A DNA stretch of 64,000 bases, taken from Tenacibaculum sp. SZ-18 (GTDB taxonomy: Bacteria > Bacteroidota > Bacteroidia > Flavobacteriales > Flavobacteriaceae). Position 1 is the first letter of the stretch. Each line of letters opens with the position of its first letter. The notes under the pieces are model-generated. The model was given only the letters and a program-made list of their open reading frames with translations, was not told the DNA's origin and made no database searches. The translations under genes were made by a program, and so were the position numbers. The stretch covers positions 3,331,777-3,395,776 of the forward strand of contig NZ_CP019335.1 of assembly GCF_002813915.1 (NCBI RefSeq), given 5' to 3'. Positions 8,715 to 18,353 of this stretch are shown piece by piece.

Positions 8715-9599
8715 ATGCAAAAATACTTAGATCTTATATCTAAATCGTATTCCAACTATTGGAATTATATCAAGCAATCTGTTCTTTTTGAATTAAATTG
8801 GGAAAATTATTTCTATGGTTTAATTTTAATTTCATTAATCGTTTGGTCTTTAGAAATTATATTTCCTTGGAGAAAAAATCAACCTTTTTTTAGAAAAGAT
8901 TTTTGGTTGGATACCTTTTATATGTTTTTCAATTTTTTCATTTTAAATCTTATTGTTTTAATTGCTTTATCAAATACAACTGAACAAGCTTTTAATGATG
9001 TATTAGGTTTTGTAGGTTTATCTGTTTCTAGTTTTCAGTTATTTGATATAAACTCTTTTCCATACTGGCTTCGTATTTTCACGTTCCTTTTTATCATTGA
9101 TTTTGTCCAATGGTGTACACATCGATTGTTGCACAAATACGAGTTTTTATGGAATTTTCATAAAGTACATCATTCTGTAAAACAAATGGGATTTGCTGCA
9201 CATCTTCGTTATCATTGGATGGAACCTGTTGTATACAAATCATTAAAATATATTCCATTAGCAATTATAGGTGGATTTACAGCTCAAGATGTTGCTATTG
9301 TTCACTTTTTTAATATTACTATCGGACATTTAAATCATGCCAATATTAATTGGGATTATGGATTTTTAAAGTACATTTTAAACAATCCCAAAATGCATAT
9401 TTGGCATCACGCTAAAGAACTTCCAGAAGACAGAAAAAATGGAGTTAACTTCGGAATTACCTTAAGTTTATGGGATTACATTTTTAAAACAGATTATATT
9501 CCTCATTCAGGTAGAGATATTGAAATTGGTTTTGAAGGTGATGACAAGTTTCCTCAAGACTTTTTAAATCAAGAATTATATCCTTTAAATAAAAAATAA
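8715..9599 (+). CDS. Sterol desaturase / fatty acid hydroxylase superfamily membrane protein
   Basis: 294 residues with four to five hydrophobic segments and the histidine-box pattern of di-iron membrane hydroxylases: HRLLH, then HKVHH, and a late HIWHH, with a further His in RYHWME. The superfamily introduces hydroxyl groups or double bonds into lipids using two iron atoms at the cytoplasmic face. Possible substrates in Flavobacteriaceae are carotenoids, sphingolipids or fatty acids; the sequence does not decide. It is preceded by the VgrG remnant and followed 41 bases later by the DPP11 gene on the same strand, but there is no sign of a functional link. Confidence 0.87.
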   Translation: MQKYLDLISKSYSNYWNYIKQSVLFELNWENYFYGLILISLIVWSLEIIFPWRKNQPFFRKDFWLDTFYMFFNFFILNLIVLIALSNTTEQAFNDVLGFVGLSVSSFQLFDINSFPYWLRIFTFLFIIDFVQWCTHRLLHKYEFLWNFHKVHHSVKQMGFAAHLRYHWMEPVVYKSLKYIPLAIIGGFTAQDVAIVHFFNITIGHLNHANINWDYGFLKYILNNPKMHIWHHAKELPEDRKNGVNFGITLSLWDYIFKTDYIPHSGRDIEIGFEGDDKFPQDFLNQELYPLNKK

Positions 9600-9640
9600 T
9601 TTGGCTATTTGTATCTTTAGCGGATAAACAAATAAACCAA

Positions 9641-11728
9641 ATGAGATATATAAAAATTTTATTCCTATTTCTTTTTGTTCAAGTTACCGCGCAACAAGGC
9701 GGAATGTGGATTCCTTCTTTGTTAGAAGGAATGAATGAACAAGAAATGAAATCTTTAGGAAGTAAGCTTTCAGCAAAAGATATTTACAATGTAAATAACT
9801 CTAGTTTAAAAGATGCAATTGGTCACTTTAACGGAGGTTGTACAAGTGAAATAATTTCTTCTAAAGGATTAATTTTAACAAATCATCACTGTGGATTTGG
9901 ACAAATTCAATCACATTCTTCACTAGAAAATGATTATTTAAAAAATGGATTCTGGGCAATGAATTTAGATCAAGAATTGCCAAACAACAACCTATACGTG
10001 GAATTTATTGTTAGAATTGAAGATGTAACAACTAAAGCTTTAGCTGGAGTTACAGATACAATGACGGAACGTGAAAAACAATCTGCAATTGACAAGAACA
10101 TAAATGGAATAAAAGAATCGACTAAAAAAGAAGATTGGCAATTAGTAAAAGTTAGTCCGTTTTATAAAGGAAACCAATATTTCTTATTTGTTACCGAACG
10201 ATTTGAAGATATTCGTTTAGTAGGAGCGCCACCGAGCAGTATTGGTAAGTTTGGCAGTGATACCGATAACTGGGTTTTCCCACGTCATACTGGTGATTTT
10301 TCTTTATTCAGAATTTATGCAGATAAAAATAACCGTCCTGCAAAGTATAGTAAAGATAATGCGCCTTATAAACCTAAACACTTTTTACCTGTTTCTTTAG
10401 ACGGCGTAGAGGAAGGTGATTTTACGTTGGTTTTTGGTTTCCCAGGAAGAACTAATGAATATTTACCAGCAACAGCAATTAAACGCATTACGCAAGAATT
10501 TAACCCAAGTAATATTGCTATTAGAGAAGCTGCTTTAAAGGAAATTGATGCGCAAATGAAAGCTAGTGATGCAGTAAGAATAAAATACGCTTCTAAACAA
10601 GCTAGAATTGCGAATGCATGGAAAAAGTGGATTGGTGAAAATTTAGGAATTCAAAAAAGTAATGCTATTCAACAACGTGTAGAATTCGAAGAAATCTTTA
10701 AAAAAGCACTTAAAGAAAAAGGTCTAGAAGGAAAATATGGTGCCATTTTACCTGAATTTGAAAAGTTATATAAAGATTTTTCAAGCATTAATATTAAGCG
10801 AAGAAACTTTATTGAAGTGTTTTTAGTTACAAATGAATTAATGCAAATGACTTTTAGATCATTTGAACTAGAAATGGCCGCTAAAAACAAACCTGAATTA
10901 TTTGATAAAGTAAAGAATTCACTAATCGGAAAATTAAAAGGAATTCATAAAAACTACGATGTAAATGTAGATAAAGGTGTATTTAAAAATGTAATGCCTT
11001 TGTATAATAAAAATACAGATGCTTCTATTTATGAAACCACAAGCTTTACAGATTTAGATAAAGCGTTAAAGTTACTAGAAGGATCTTCAGAAGAAGTTGT
11101 TAAAAAACTTAACAATGATGCTGCTTATGCTTACGCAAAACCTATGATTCAGGAATTTTACGCACAAATTAACCGAGAGTTTCAACAAAAAAATCAGCCA
11201 ATTGTTGCTCTGCAAAAACAATACATGAAAGCCTTAATGGAGGCCTTACCAAAAGCGCGTTATTTTCCAGATGCTAACAGTACTTTACGTGTTACTTATG
11301 GTCAAGTTCGTGGATATTCGCCAAGAGATGCCGTGTATTATAATCCAGTAAGTTATTTAGATGGAGTTATTGAAAAATATGTTCCTGGTGACTATGAATT
11401 TGATGTTCCAAAAAAACTAAGAGACTTATACAAAGCAAAAAACTACGGACAATACGCAGATAAAAACGGGAAGGTTCCTGTTTGTTTCTTAGGAACAAAT
11501 CATACAACTGGAGGGAACTCTGGAAGTCCAGCAATTGATGCTAATGGAAACTTAGTTGGATTGAATTTTGATCGTGTTTGGGAAGGAACTATGAGTGATA
11601 TGAACTACGATCCTGAGATTTGTAGAAACATTATGGTAGATGCTCGTTATATTTTATTCATTATTGATAAATACGCGGGAGCAAAACATTTAATTGATGA
11701 AATGAAATTAGTTCATCCTAAGAAGTAA
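9641..11728 (+). CDS. dpp11: S46 family dipeptidyl-peptidase, DPP11 type (Asp/Glu-specific)
   Basis: 695 residues with an N-terminal signal peptide (residues 1-17). The trypsin-like fold splits around a helical domain. The catalytic His is in LTNHHCGFGQ (His82/83) and the Ser in GGNSGSPA (Ser627). Eighteen residues after that Ser lies Arg645 in LNFDRVWEG. In S46 enzymes the residue at this spacing decides specificity: Gly in DPP7, Arg in DPP11, which cleaves dipeptides after acidic residues. The C-terminus (DARYILFIIDKYAGAKHLIDEM) is typical. DPP11 acts in the periplasm, trimming peptides for uptake. A hairpin terminator follows 23 bases after the stop. Confidence 0.9.
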   Translation: MRYIKILFLFLFVQVTAQQGGMWIPSLLEGMNEQEMKSLGSKLSAKDIYNVNNSSLKDAIGHFNGGCTSEIISSKGLILTNHHCGFGQIQSHSSLENDYLKNGFWAMNLDQELPNNNLYVEFIVRIEDVTTKALAGVTDTMTEREKQSAIDKNINGIKESTKKEDWQLVKVSPFYKGNQYFLFVTERFEDIRLVGAPPSSIGKFGSDTDNWVFPRHTGDFSLFRIYADKNNRPAKYSKDNAPYKPKHFLPVSLDGVEEGDFTLVFGFPGRTNEYLPATAIKRITQEFNPSNIAIREAALKEIDAQMKASDAVRIKYASKQARIANAWKKWIGENLGIQKSNAIQQRVEFEEIFKKALKEKGLEGKYGAILPEFEKLYKDFSSINIKRRNFIEVFLVTNELMQMTFRSFELEMAAKNKPELFDKVKNSLIGKLKGIHKNYDVNVDKGVFKNVMPLYNKNTDASIYETTSFTDLDKALKLLEGSSEEVVKKLNNDAAYAYAKPMIQEFYAQINREFQQKNQPIVALQKQYMKALMEALPKARYFPDANSTLRVTYGQVRGYSPRDAVYYNPVSYLDGVIEKYVPGDYEFDVPKKLRDLYKAKNYGQYADKNGKVPVCFLGTNHTTGGNSGSPAIDANGNLVGLNFDRVWEGTMSDMNYDPEICRNIMVDARYILFIIDKYAGAKHLIDEMKLVHPKK

Positions 11729-11751
11729 ACACTCATAATTAATATTAAATT

Positions 11752-11787
11752 AAAAAAGGATAATTCATTAGAATTATCCTTTTTTTA
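11752..11787 (+). terminator. Terminator after the DPP11 gene
   Basis: A 9-base stem GGATAATTC with GAATTATCC and a 4-base loop is flanked by an A-run on the left and a run of seven Ts on the right. It may serve both strands, but the next minus-strand gene ends about 65 bases away. Confidence 0.85.
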
Positions 11788-11852
11788 TCTAAAATAAAAT
11801 CATTCAATATTCAAAAACCCTAGCGGTTCAAAAAAGGTTTCATCGAATTACT

Positions 11853-13880
11853 TTATGACTTTATCTTCTTTAATTTAATAACAAATCGTTTATTTTTTAT
11901 CTCTTTAACCTTTTCATTTAATAATTTTATTTCTTCTCGTTTATCATAAGGAATTAAATCTTTTAAGATTTTATACTCCGATTTTAACCTAATTTGTTTG
12001 TTCTTTGTTTTCTTAAACTCGAAAGAATACTCTCCAAAATTGTTTTTAAACTTTAAATCTGAATTTGATTTTCCTAAAACCTCTATATCCGAAGGGAAGT
12101 TTATATAATACGTTAGTAAGTCACTATAACCATAATCAAGATAAGAACTTAACTCCATAGAATTAGAAGCATCTTCAATTTGATTATGATTTAATAACTT
12201 ATCTATTGAAACACTAATAAGACTATCATTTATAAAGGTAACAGCGTTGTTTAATTTACCTTCACTATTAATTTTAAACACAAAAGGCTTTTTTCCATTT
12301 AAAGATACCTTGATAACGGTATCAATATCTAGAGTAGTATCGATTCCTTGAATTTCAGATAAGGTATTATAAAACTTACTCGCTTCTTCGTTTTTATTTA
12401 ACATTCCGTAAAAGCTTCTTAATTCAGTAGATAATCCTCCTGAAAGTTTGAACCTTGATTTATAAGTAGTTTCTTTTTTCTCCACATCAACTTTACCCGA
12501 AACGATTTGATACATGTAGTTAACATTCGGATTCATTCCTGGCATTTTCACAAACTTAATTGATACGGAATCAGCCTTTGCAACCTCTAAATCCCTTGAA
12601 ATAAATTTATCTTTCTTTTTTCTTTTCTTGGTTAAATAAGGTTTAACTAAAATCACATCTGTATTATAAATTGATGTAGGAACTTCATTAATTTGATATT
12701 GAAAAAAATCCTCGTGAGGATATAAAAATACTAACTTTTCGTTTTCATCTTCATAAGCATAAAATACATGATCAAACTCGCCTTTTCTAATATAGTGCTT
12801 ACTAATAGATCCTAATCGTTTTGTTCTACCAAATACTGCCCAATAATCTATTTCTAAATCCTCCAAAATTTGCCTGTAAAATCGCTTAATACTAAGAGGG
12901 TCAAAACGTTTTTCTTTTAAAAAATAACCACTGGATTTTATTAATTCATTGGCCTTTGCTGGTTCCATTTTAAAATTCTTAAGGGCCTCTGTATATAGTA
13001 ATTTAAATTTATAAAATTTAGAACTGTCTTTAGCTTTCCCAATTACTCTTCTCTTCCATCTCTTGTAATAAGAAATTCTATCATAGTCTAAGGCAAATGG
13101 TTGAGTTACATAATTAAATTCTTCATTATAAACATCCTTCCATGTTCTTAATTCACTTCCTCTTTCATCTAACGAATAATATAAATAGGGTTTTTCGCAT
13201 GGCAAGCAATTGTATTCATTTTTTTCAATCCCTTCTAACTTATCCATTGAAAATTGGGCATAAATTATAGAATCATTTGAAACTACTGATGGTTCAGGAA
13301 AACCATTATAGGATTTGTATCGCATCATCATTTCTGGATGCGCTTTTACTGAATATTGTGAATTTAAACTTGGTAATTCAGCATGTAAACTAACATAATT
13401 TTTTAAATCCGTTTTACTTAATCCTTCATAATATACATAACTCGTCTCAATCGTGTCTCCAGGTTCAACCCCTGGTATTGGATACTTTATTTCTCCAAAT
13501 TTTTTCTTCTTATTGTCTCGTTTAAAAACTAAACTAGAATCTAAATTAACTATTGATCCATCTGCTTTTAGGGTACGTACCTTAATTTTCTCTAAATGAT
13601 TACTTTCAAAATCAGTTAAATTCAAAAAGGCATAATTTTCCACTCCTTTAGAAGTATTTATGACTAACTTATTACTGATAGATACATATCTTTTAAAACC
13701 TCCCCAATTTCTAGCATATGTTACATCTGTGTATGAATATGAATAATAACCATCTGCTTTTTTACAAATTGTTAAAAAAGGATCATTGTTATTTACTATA
13801 GAATTGAAACTAAAAAACAATAAGCATGTACTTATTAATAACAAGCTAACTTTTCTGTTTTTCAAGGATAATAGGTTCAT
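11853..13880 (-). CDS. DUF3857 domain protein with a degenerate transglutaminase-like region
   Basis: 675 residues. There is an N-terminal hydrophobic stretch (residues 13-29), then a DUF3857 domain with the pattern KADGSIVNLDSSLVF, GVEPGDTIETSYVYYEG and PSLNSQYSVKAHPEM. The central region (IDYWAVFGRTKRLGS to HVFYAYEDENEKLVFLYP) lines up with the transglutaminase-like core of its neighbour, but the Cys of the triad is not seen, so the domain may be inactive. Its ATG lies 35 bases inside the upstream gene, so the two are co-transcribed and probably act together in the periplasm. The function of DUF3857 proteins is not established. It is rich in Lys and Tyr and shows no frameshift. Confidence 0.8.
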   Translation of the reverse strand: MNLLSLKNRKVSLLLISTCLLFFSFNSIVNNNDPFLTICKKADGYYSYSYTDVTYARNWGGFKRYVSISNKLVINTSKGVENYAFLNLTDFESNHLEKIKVRTLKADGSIVNLDSSLVFKRDNKKKKFGEIKYPIPGVEPGDTIETSYVYYEGLSKTDLKNYVSLHAELPSLNSQYSVKAHPEMMMRYKSYNGFPEPSVVSNDSIIYAQFSMDKLEGIEKNEYNCLPCEKPYLYYSLDERGSELRTWKDVYNEEFNYVTQPFALDYDRISYYKRWKRRVIGKAKDSSKFYKFKLLYTEALKNFKMEPAKANELIKSSGYFLKEKRFDPLSIKRFYRQILEDLEIDYWAVFGRTKRLGSISKHYIRKGEFDHVFYAYEDENEKLVFLYPHEDFFQYQINEVPTSIYNTDVILVKPYLTKKRKKKDKFISRDLEVAKADSVSIKFVKMPGMNPNVNYMYQIVSGKVDVEKKETTYKSRFKLSGGLSTELRSFYGMLNKNEEASKFYNTLSEIQGIDTTLDIDTVIKVSLNGKKPFVFKINSEGKLNNAVTFINDSLISVSIDKLLNHNQIEDASNSMELSSYLDYGYSDLLTYYINFPSDIEVLGKSNSDLKFKNNFGEYSFEFKKTKNKQIRLKSEYKILKDLIPYDKREEIKLLNEKVKEIKNKRFVIKLKKIKS

Positions 13881-15669
13881 TGATTATTTTTTTAAATGAT
13901 TTTAAAATCTCATTTGTTTTATTGACATTTTCTTCTTCTAAGTATATATGATTCAAAACAAAATCATAATTGCATTCAATTTCTTGATTTGAAATTAGTT
14001 TTATAGTAACTTTTAAAGAGACTCCATCTTCTTCATAATTATGGACTATAGGTTTAAAATTGAGTACAGGTTCATTCAAACTTATATTAGCTCGCACAAC
14101 TTTATGAAAAGGGTTTCCTGAGTTTATACCTTCTATAAATGAATCTCGACTTTCTGTCTCAATTATCTTAGGTAAAAAATCAATAAATAAGTATTTACTT
14201 TTATCATCATCGAAAGTTTTACTACTTACTGAAATTTCCCCTTTATAGGCCAGTTTATCAGAGTCTTTAAGTAATTCTAACTTTGAAATTGATTGGTTTC
14301 TAAAAATCTCTTCATAAAACACTTTCTCATATTCAGTTCGCTCTTTTATACTTTTATTCTTAAATCGATATTTTAAGAAATTACTAGAAATCCCTTCATA
14401 TGAAACCTTAAAATCTCCCTCAACATCTGTTGCATTAACTTTTAAATTTAATTGGTAGAGAATTTTGTTTTGTTCTGGAGTAAAACTCTTCACCTTGTAA
14501 TACTTTCCTCCATTATCGTTTACAATGAATATTGTGCGATCTTGCAAACTTTCAACAGGAGTTCTTTCTCTATGTATAGGATCAGTAGGATCTAATAAAA
14601 TAATTTCATTATTAATATATGCCGTAGTAATAACATGATTTGCAGAGCTAAGTGAAGGGAAATTACAATCAGAAATATGATCAAAAGTTGCAGCCAATGC
14701 AATATCACTTTTAATTCCTTTATAATTTAATGCTTCTGATAAAAAATTAGAAAGATCTTTACAATCTCCTTCTTTGTTATTGTAAACTGTATTTGCATGA
14801 GTAGGAATAAATGCCCCCATCCCAACTTCTATTGCTACATACTTAAAATTATTTCTCACATAATTATATAATACATTTACGATTTCAGATGGACTATTAA
14901 TATTACTGGTTAAAGCATCTATTTTCTTCTTTACTTCAAAGTTTAATCCTTTTTTTAAAGAAACTTCTCCTTTGTACCAATCATTTATGTAATTAGCAGG
15001 TCGATTTTTATACGAGTTAGGAGTAACAATAATTCGCATTAAAGGTGTCTTCTTATTTTTATATACTCCAAAAAGCTGGAATGGATCGGGCTCTACTTTT
15101 TGGGGAGATACTTTTATATTCCAAATTGAATTTAAATCAGTTTTAGTAGAATCTATTTTATAGTACGATAAAGATTCTTTGAAGATCGTATTATGAACTA
15201 AATTGAATTTTTTCGGAACTTCAATTCTATAATTAATTGTATCTGTCTTGTTATGAGAAAAAAATGCTAAACTTGAGAAATACATTAATTCCTTGCAAGA
15301 AGAAGAATATGATAGTTTTATTTCCTTTTCTGGAGGAATTAAAACATACTTAACTTTTGTACTTGTTATAAAATCTAACTTGGCATCTTCTTCATATGTT
15401 TTGACTTTGGTTATCGGTTTCTCCCGCCTCTTTTTCTTATTAAAAAGTTTAACATTTGAAATATTTTCCAACTCACCATCATAAAAAATAGGATAAAAAT
15501 AAGGCTCTTTACTCTCTTTGAAAATAACTGAAACATTTCTTACAAAGGAAGAATCTTCTTTGACTTCAATTATTTCCGACATGTTTTTTATGTGAATATC
15601 TTGACTATATAATATTGAATTACAGAAAAGTAAATAGAGAACATTTCCAATAAGTAGTATCTTTTTCAT
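13846..15669 (-). CDS. DUF3857 and transglutaminase-like domain protein
   Basis: 607 residues with a signal peptide (MKKILLIGNVLYLLFCNSI, cleaved near residue 22). A DUF3857 region spans about residues 30-240. A transglutaminase-like core follows with NYVRNNFKYVAIEVG, Cys303 in KEGDCKDLSN, His345 in SANHVI and Asp360 in LLDPTDP, a complete Cys-His-Asp triad. A C-terminal beta-rich DUF3858-like part follows. Such proteins are frequent in Bacteroidota and predicted periplasmic; whether they cross-link, cleave or only bind peptides is unknown. It overlaps the downstream partner by 35 bases and a good promoter lies 61 bases upstream of the start. Confidence 0.87.
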   Translation of the reverse strand: MKKILLIGNVLYLLFCNSILYSQDIHIKNMSEIIEVKEDSSFVRNVSVIFKESKEPYFYPIFYDGELENISNVKLFNKKKRREKPITKVKTYEEDAKLDFITSTKVKYVLIPPEKEIKLSYSSSCKELMYFSSLAFFSHNKTDTINYRIEVPKKFNLVHNTIFKESLSYYKIDSTKTDLNSIWNIKVSPQKVEPDPFQLFGVYKNKKTPLMRIIVTPNSYKNRPANYINDWYKGEVSLKKGLNFEVKKKIDALTSNINSPSEIVNVLYNYVRNNFKYVAIEVGMGAFIPTHANTVYNNKEGDCKDLSNFLSEALNYKGIKSDIALAATFDHISDCNFPSLSSANHVITTAYINNEIILLDPTDPIHRERTPVESLQDRTIFIVNDNGGKYYKVKSFTPEQNKILYQLNLKVNATDVEGDFKVSYEGISSNFLKYRFKNKSIKERTEYEKVFYEEIFRNQSISKLELLKDSDKLAYKGEISVSSKTFDDDKSKYLFIDFLPKIIETESRDSFIEGINSGNPFHKVVRANISLNEPVLNFKPIVHNYEEDGVSLKVTIKLISNQEIECNYDFVLNHIYLEEENVNKTNEILKSFKKIINEPIILEKQKS

Positions 15670-15729
15670 TTTGCATATTTTTTAATAGTAAACAACTAAA
15701 CTAATTGTTTCTAATTAAAGAATTAGCGA

Positions 15730-15758
15730 CAAAGTTACTTAAAATGAAGTAATTCAAA
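15730..15758 (-). promoter_or_regulatory. Bacteroidota-type promoter for the DUF3857 gene pair
   Basis: Read on the minus strand: TTTG (15755-15758), a 17-base spacer, then TAACTTTG (15730-15737). This fits the TTTG / TAnnTTTG consensus and places transcription start about 55 bases before the ATG at 15669. Confidence 0.6.
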
Positions 15759-15949
15759 TTAGCAATCCTTATTTACCTAAGTAGAAAAATTACTCTATAA
15801 TATGTTACTCCTAATAAAAATACTATCCCACTCCATAAAATAACTGAATATTTCTATCCTCAAAAAATCATTTATTTCTCCTTCAAGTTGACGTCAAGTT
15901 ACTTCATCAATAAATCCATTTGCTTGCAAAGCGAACCATTTTTTATCAT

Positions 15950-16430
15950 ATAATTGGACTAGTATCTACTCTTAAAGGCTCATATCTCTTATTAAAATAG
16001 TTGACTCCTAAGGTTAGATAATGATTAAAATGAAATTGATAAGATCCTAAAATCTCTGTGGAAATATTGTTACACAAATAATTTACAGATTGATTATTGA
16101 AAAACAAAGATGCTACACTTTTTCAATTTTGATGTGTAAATGCTACACCTAATTTTCTAGTAAATAAGTTTAAAGATCGAACATTATACGAATATATACT
16201 GTAGCCGTTATTCCCATAAAATCCTTTAATCGCAATATTTATAAATAAAAAGTTGTACTTGTAAACTCTAATTTTATATGCAAACGGACTGCTGGTTATC
16301 GTCCAAAAAGTAAGTTCAGGTATAATAGTAAAGTTGTCTTACATGTTCTAGAAATAAAGTTATCATTTTCATCTACTATGACCTAAGAATAAATAACTTC
16401 TTCTATTGAGTTGCTTTAACTACAAAAATG
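15950..16430 (-). pseudogene. Decayed gene, probably an outer-membrane beta-barrel protein
   Basis: No intact ORF, but on the minus strand one frame from about 16320 to 15950 reads as protein: FWTITSSPFAYKIRVYKYNF, GFYGNNGYSIYSYNVRSL, RKLGVAFTHQN, a TGA at 16123-16125, then KSVASLFFNNQSVNY, ILGSYQFHFNHYLTLGVNYF and EPLRVDTSPII. A shifted frame just upstream gives VIVDENDNFISRTCKTTLLL after a TAG. Short alternating polar and hydrophobic strands with many aromatic residues suggest a barrel. I cannot name the family. The stretch 15759-15949 shows only short scraps. Confidence 0.45.
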
Positions 16431-16902
16431 TTTTGATGAAGTTGATACAGTTTTATCTCAAGTTAGATTATTGATATATTGTGTTTGGACTTATTTATGT
16501 TTTAACCGAATCGGATTCGATTTATGTATTTTTCTATTAGTTAAAAAGATAATAATTTCCAAAGCTTCATAATTTTAATCTCTCACGAAGCTGGATAATT
16601 TATTACCAAGAATATTGTTCAACAGCAACTATTTTAAACTGTAATAAGCTAAACTATTTGGATTAATATTTACATCTTTAATTTTACAATATTGCAATTT
16701 TGTGCTTACTGAAATCGGATAATAACACACATAAACCAAAATGTTATTTTGTTTATCATTTACCTTAAAAACAATGACTTAATCTAGAATTTTCTATCAG
16801 AATGAAAATCAAAATAATCATTCAAATTTTCAGTAGATAAAAATCTTTTTTTATTGTAAGTACAAGAAGAAAATTAAACGATACATATGAGTAGAACTAA
16901 TT
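16431..16902. other. Non-coding or fully decayed stretch
   Basis: About 470 bases with stops in all frames. I saw no readable protein fragment of useful length, no hairpin terminator and no repeat. It may be the eroded 5' part of the barrel-like remnant to its left. Confidence 0.5.
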
Positions 16903-17904
16903 TTATTGCGCATATAATATCTGAATTAACTTTTCTACAGGTTTATTCTGAGGAGTGAACCTATTATTATTAGTTCCACCTGACTTTTCATGATTGTGAA
17001 ACCATTTCCATAAAAACCCACCAGCAAACCAATCCTCTTTCCAAAACTGATTATAAATTGCTTGGGTTGCATTACTTTGAGCATGTAAATCCACTTCACC
17101 TTCAATTCTATCCGATTTCCAAGGCTCTTTTCCAGTATAATGTATACTTCTGTAACCAAATTCTGTAAACAAAATTGGTTTATTAAACTTCTTTTGTAAA
17201 TTGACAATTACGGTTTTATGTGAATTCCATCCAGCTTCAAACTCTTCCACAGTTGGGGATTTTTTATCACTTAATGGGAAATAAGCATCTACTCCTATAT
17301 AATCCAATTCAGACCAGAACGGAACTCTTTTAAACTCATCCCAATTTGCCGCATAGGTTAACTTACCCGAATACACCATTTTAACCTCTCGAATCAATTT
17401 TGTCCAATATAAAGGTCTGTTTATTACAAACTTTTCTAATTCAGTACCAATACAAAAGATTTCGGCATTTATCTCTTCAGCCACTTTCGCATATTCTAAA
17501 ATGAATTTCGAATATGTCTCTTCCAACTGTTTCCATTTTTCTTCGGATTTCATTTCTATGAAACCAGTAAATTCACCTCTTGAAACCCAAATTTGAGGTT
17601 TCAACATAATCTTTATTTGTTCTTTTTTAAAAGCTGATGCATATTGATGAATCCCTTCTTTCTTTTCTCCAAACCATTGCCACTTAGAATTGTACCGAAT
17701 ATTTGGTGACGATACATCTTTTATAAAACCGAAAGGCATCAGTGAAACATAATTCGCTGATGACTTTTTAACGGGTTGTACATGTTTATCATTGATGGCT
17801 TCCGAAGAGGATACAAAACTTAATCCGTTTATTTTTTCCTTCTGACTATTACAAGAAAGGAAAAATGTAACACCTACAACCAAGAAATATAGGTTTATCT
17901 TCAT
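16903..17904 (-). CDS. Glycoside hydrolase, GH113-like TIM-barrel lipoprotein
   Basis: 333 residues starting with a lipoprotein signal (FFLSCNSQ, lipobox Cys18). The TIM-barrel pattern matches GH113 (beta-mannanase-like) proteins: the acid/base candidate Glu155 in IFCIGTELEKF, the GVDAYFPLS strand, and the nucleophile candidate Glu248 in ILFTEFGYRS, followed by GGFLWKWFHNHE. Family members cleave beta-1,4-mannan or related glycans; many Flavobacteriaceae copies have no known substrate. It is likely tethered to the outer or inner membrane. Decayed reading frames lie on both sides on the same strand, so the gene may be what is left of a larger block. Confidence 0.85.
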   Translation of the reverse strand: MKINLYFLVVGVTFFLSCNSQKEKINGLSFVSSSEAINDKHVQPVKKSSANYVSLMPFGFIKDVSSPNIRYNSKWQWFGEKKEGIHQYASAFKKEQIKIMLKPQIWVSRGEFTGFIEMKSEEKWKQLEETYSKFILEYAKVAEEINAEIFCIGTELEKFVINRPLYWTKLIREVKMVYSGKLTYAANWDEFKRVPFWSELDYIGVDAYFPLSDKKSPTVEEFEAGWNSHKTVIVNLQKKFNKPILFTEFGYRSIHYTGKEPWKSDRIEGEVDLHAQSNATQAIYNQFWKEDWFAGGFLWKWFHNHEKSGGTNNNRFTPQNKPVEKLIQILYAQ

Positions 17905-17949
17905 ACCCTAAAAATAACGATTACAATCATTTTTTTTATTAAACTAGTC

Positions 17950-18240
17950 TTAAAATAATGCTCTTAGTGAAATACTGTATGTTTCTTCTAAACTTTGAAA
18001 ATTATATCCTTAATCAATATTTACTAGAATATTTCAATACTTAAAACATGGGTAAATTAATGTTCTCCATCTAATTATAACACTGTATTATTTTGTTTAG
18101 CCTCTTCAAAATTCTAAGAGTATATTGTCGTTACTTGAGAAGTAGCTCTTAAAATCCATTGTCACTACTAAGGAAGTATTATTTGCAAAATTTTTACCAT
18201 CATCAAAATTACACGTAGTATGTAACACTTTAAGTAATTG
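17950..18240 (-). pseudogene. Remnant of an unidentified gene, with an outer-membrane-like C-terminus
   Basis: Minus-strand fragments: FDDGKNFANNTSLVVTMDF and SYFSSNDNILLEF from about 18240 to 18112, then after broken sequence FKYxNILVNID, GYNFQSLEETYSISLRALF ending in a TAA at 17950-17952. In-frame stops are a TGA at 18034-18036 and a TAA four codons before GYNF. The final Phe in an alternating strand is what outer-membrane barrels end with. The family could not be named. The rest of the 450-base gap (18241-18353) is the AT-rich leader of the FAD oxidoreductase gene. Confidence 0.45.
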
Positions 18241-18353
18241 TTCTTTCCTCTAGCAAATTAAGTATTTATTATTATTTAAAATTATTCTAAATTTAAAACA
18301 ATCGTAAATTCTTATCTTATGAATCGACTCAAGCAAAAGCAATTCTCTAAAAC

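Noticed and set aside
16431..16902. Possible small RNA or tRNA in the gap
   Set aside because: No cloverleaf, conserved T-loop sequence or terminator hairpin was found.
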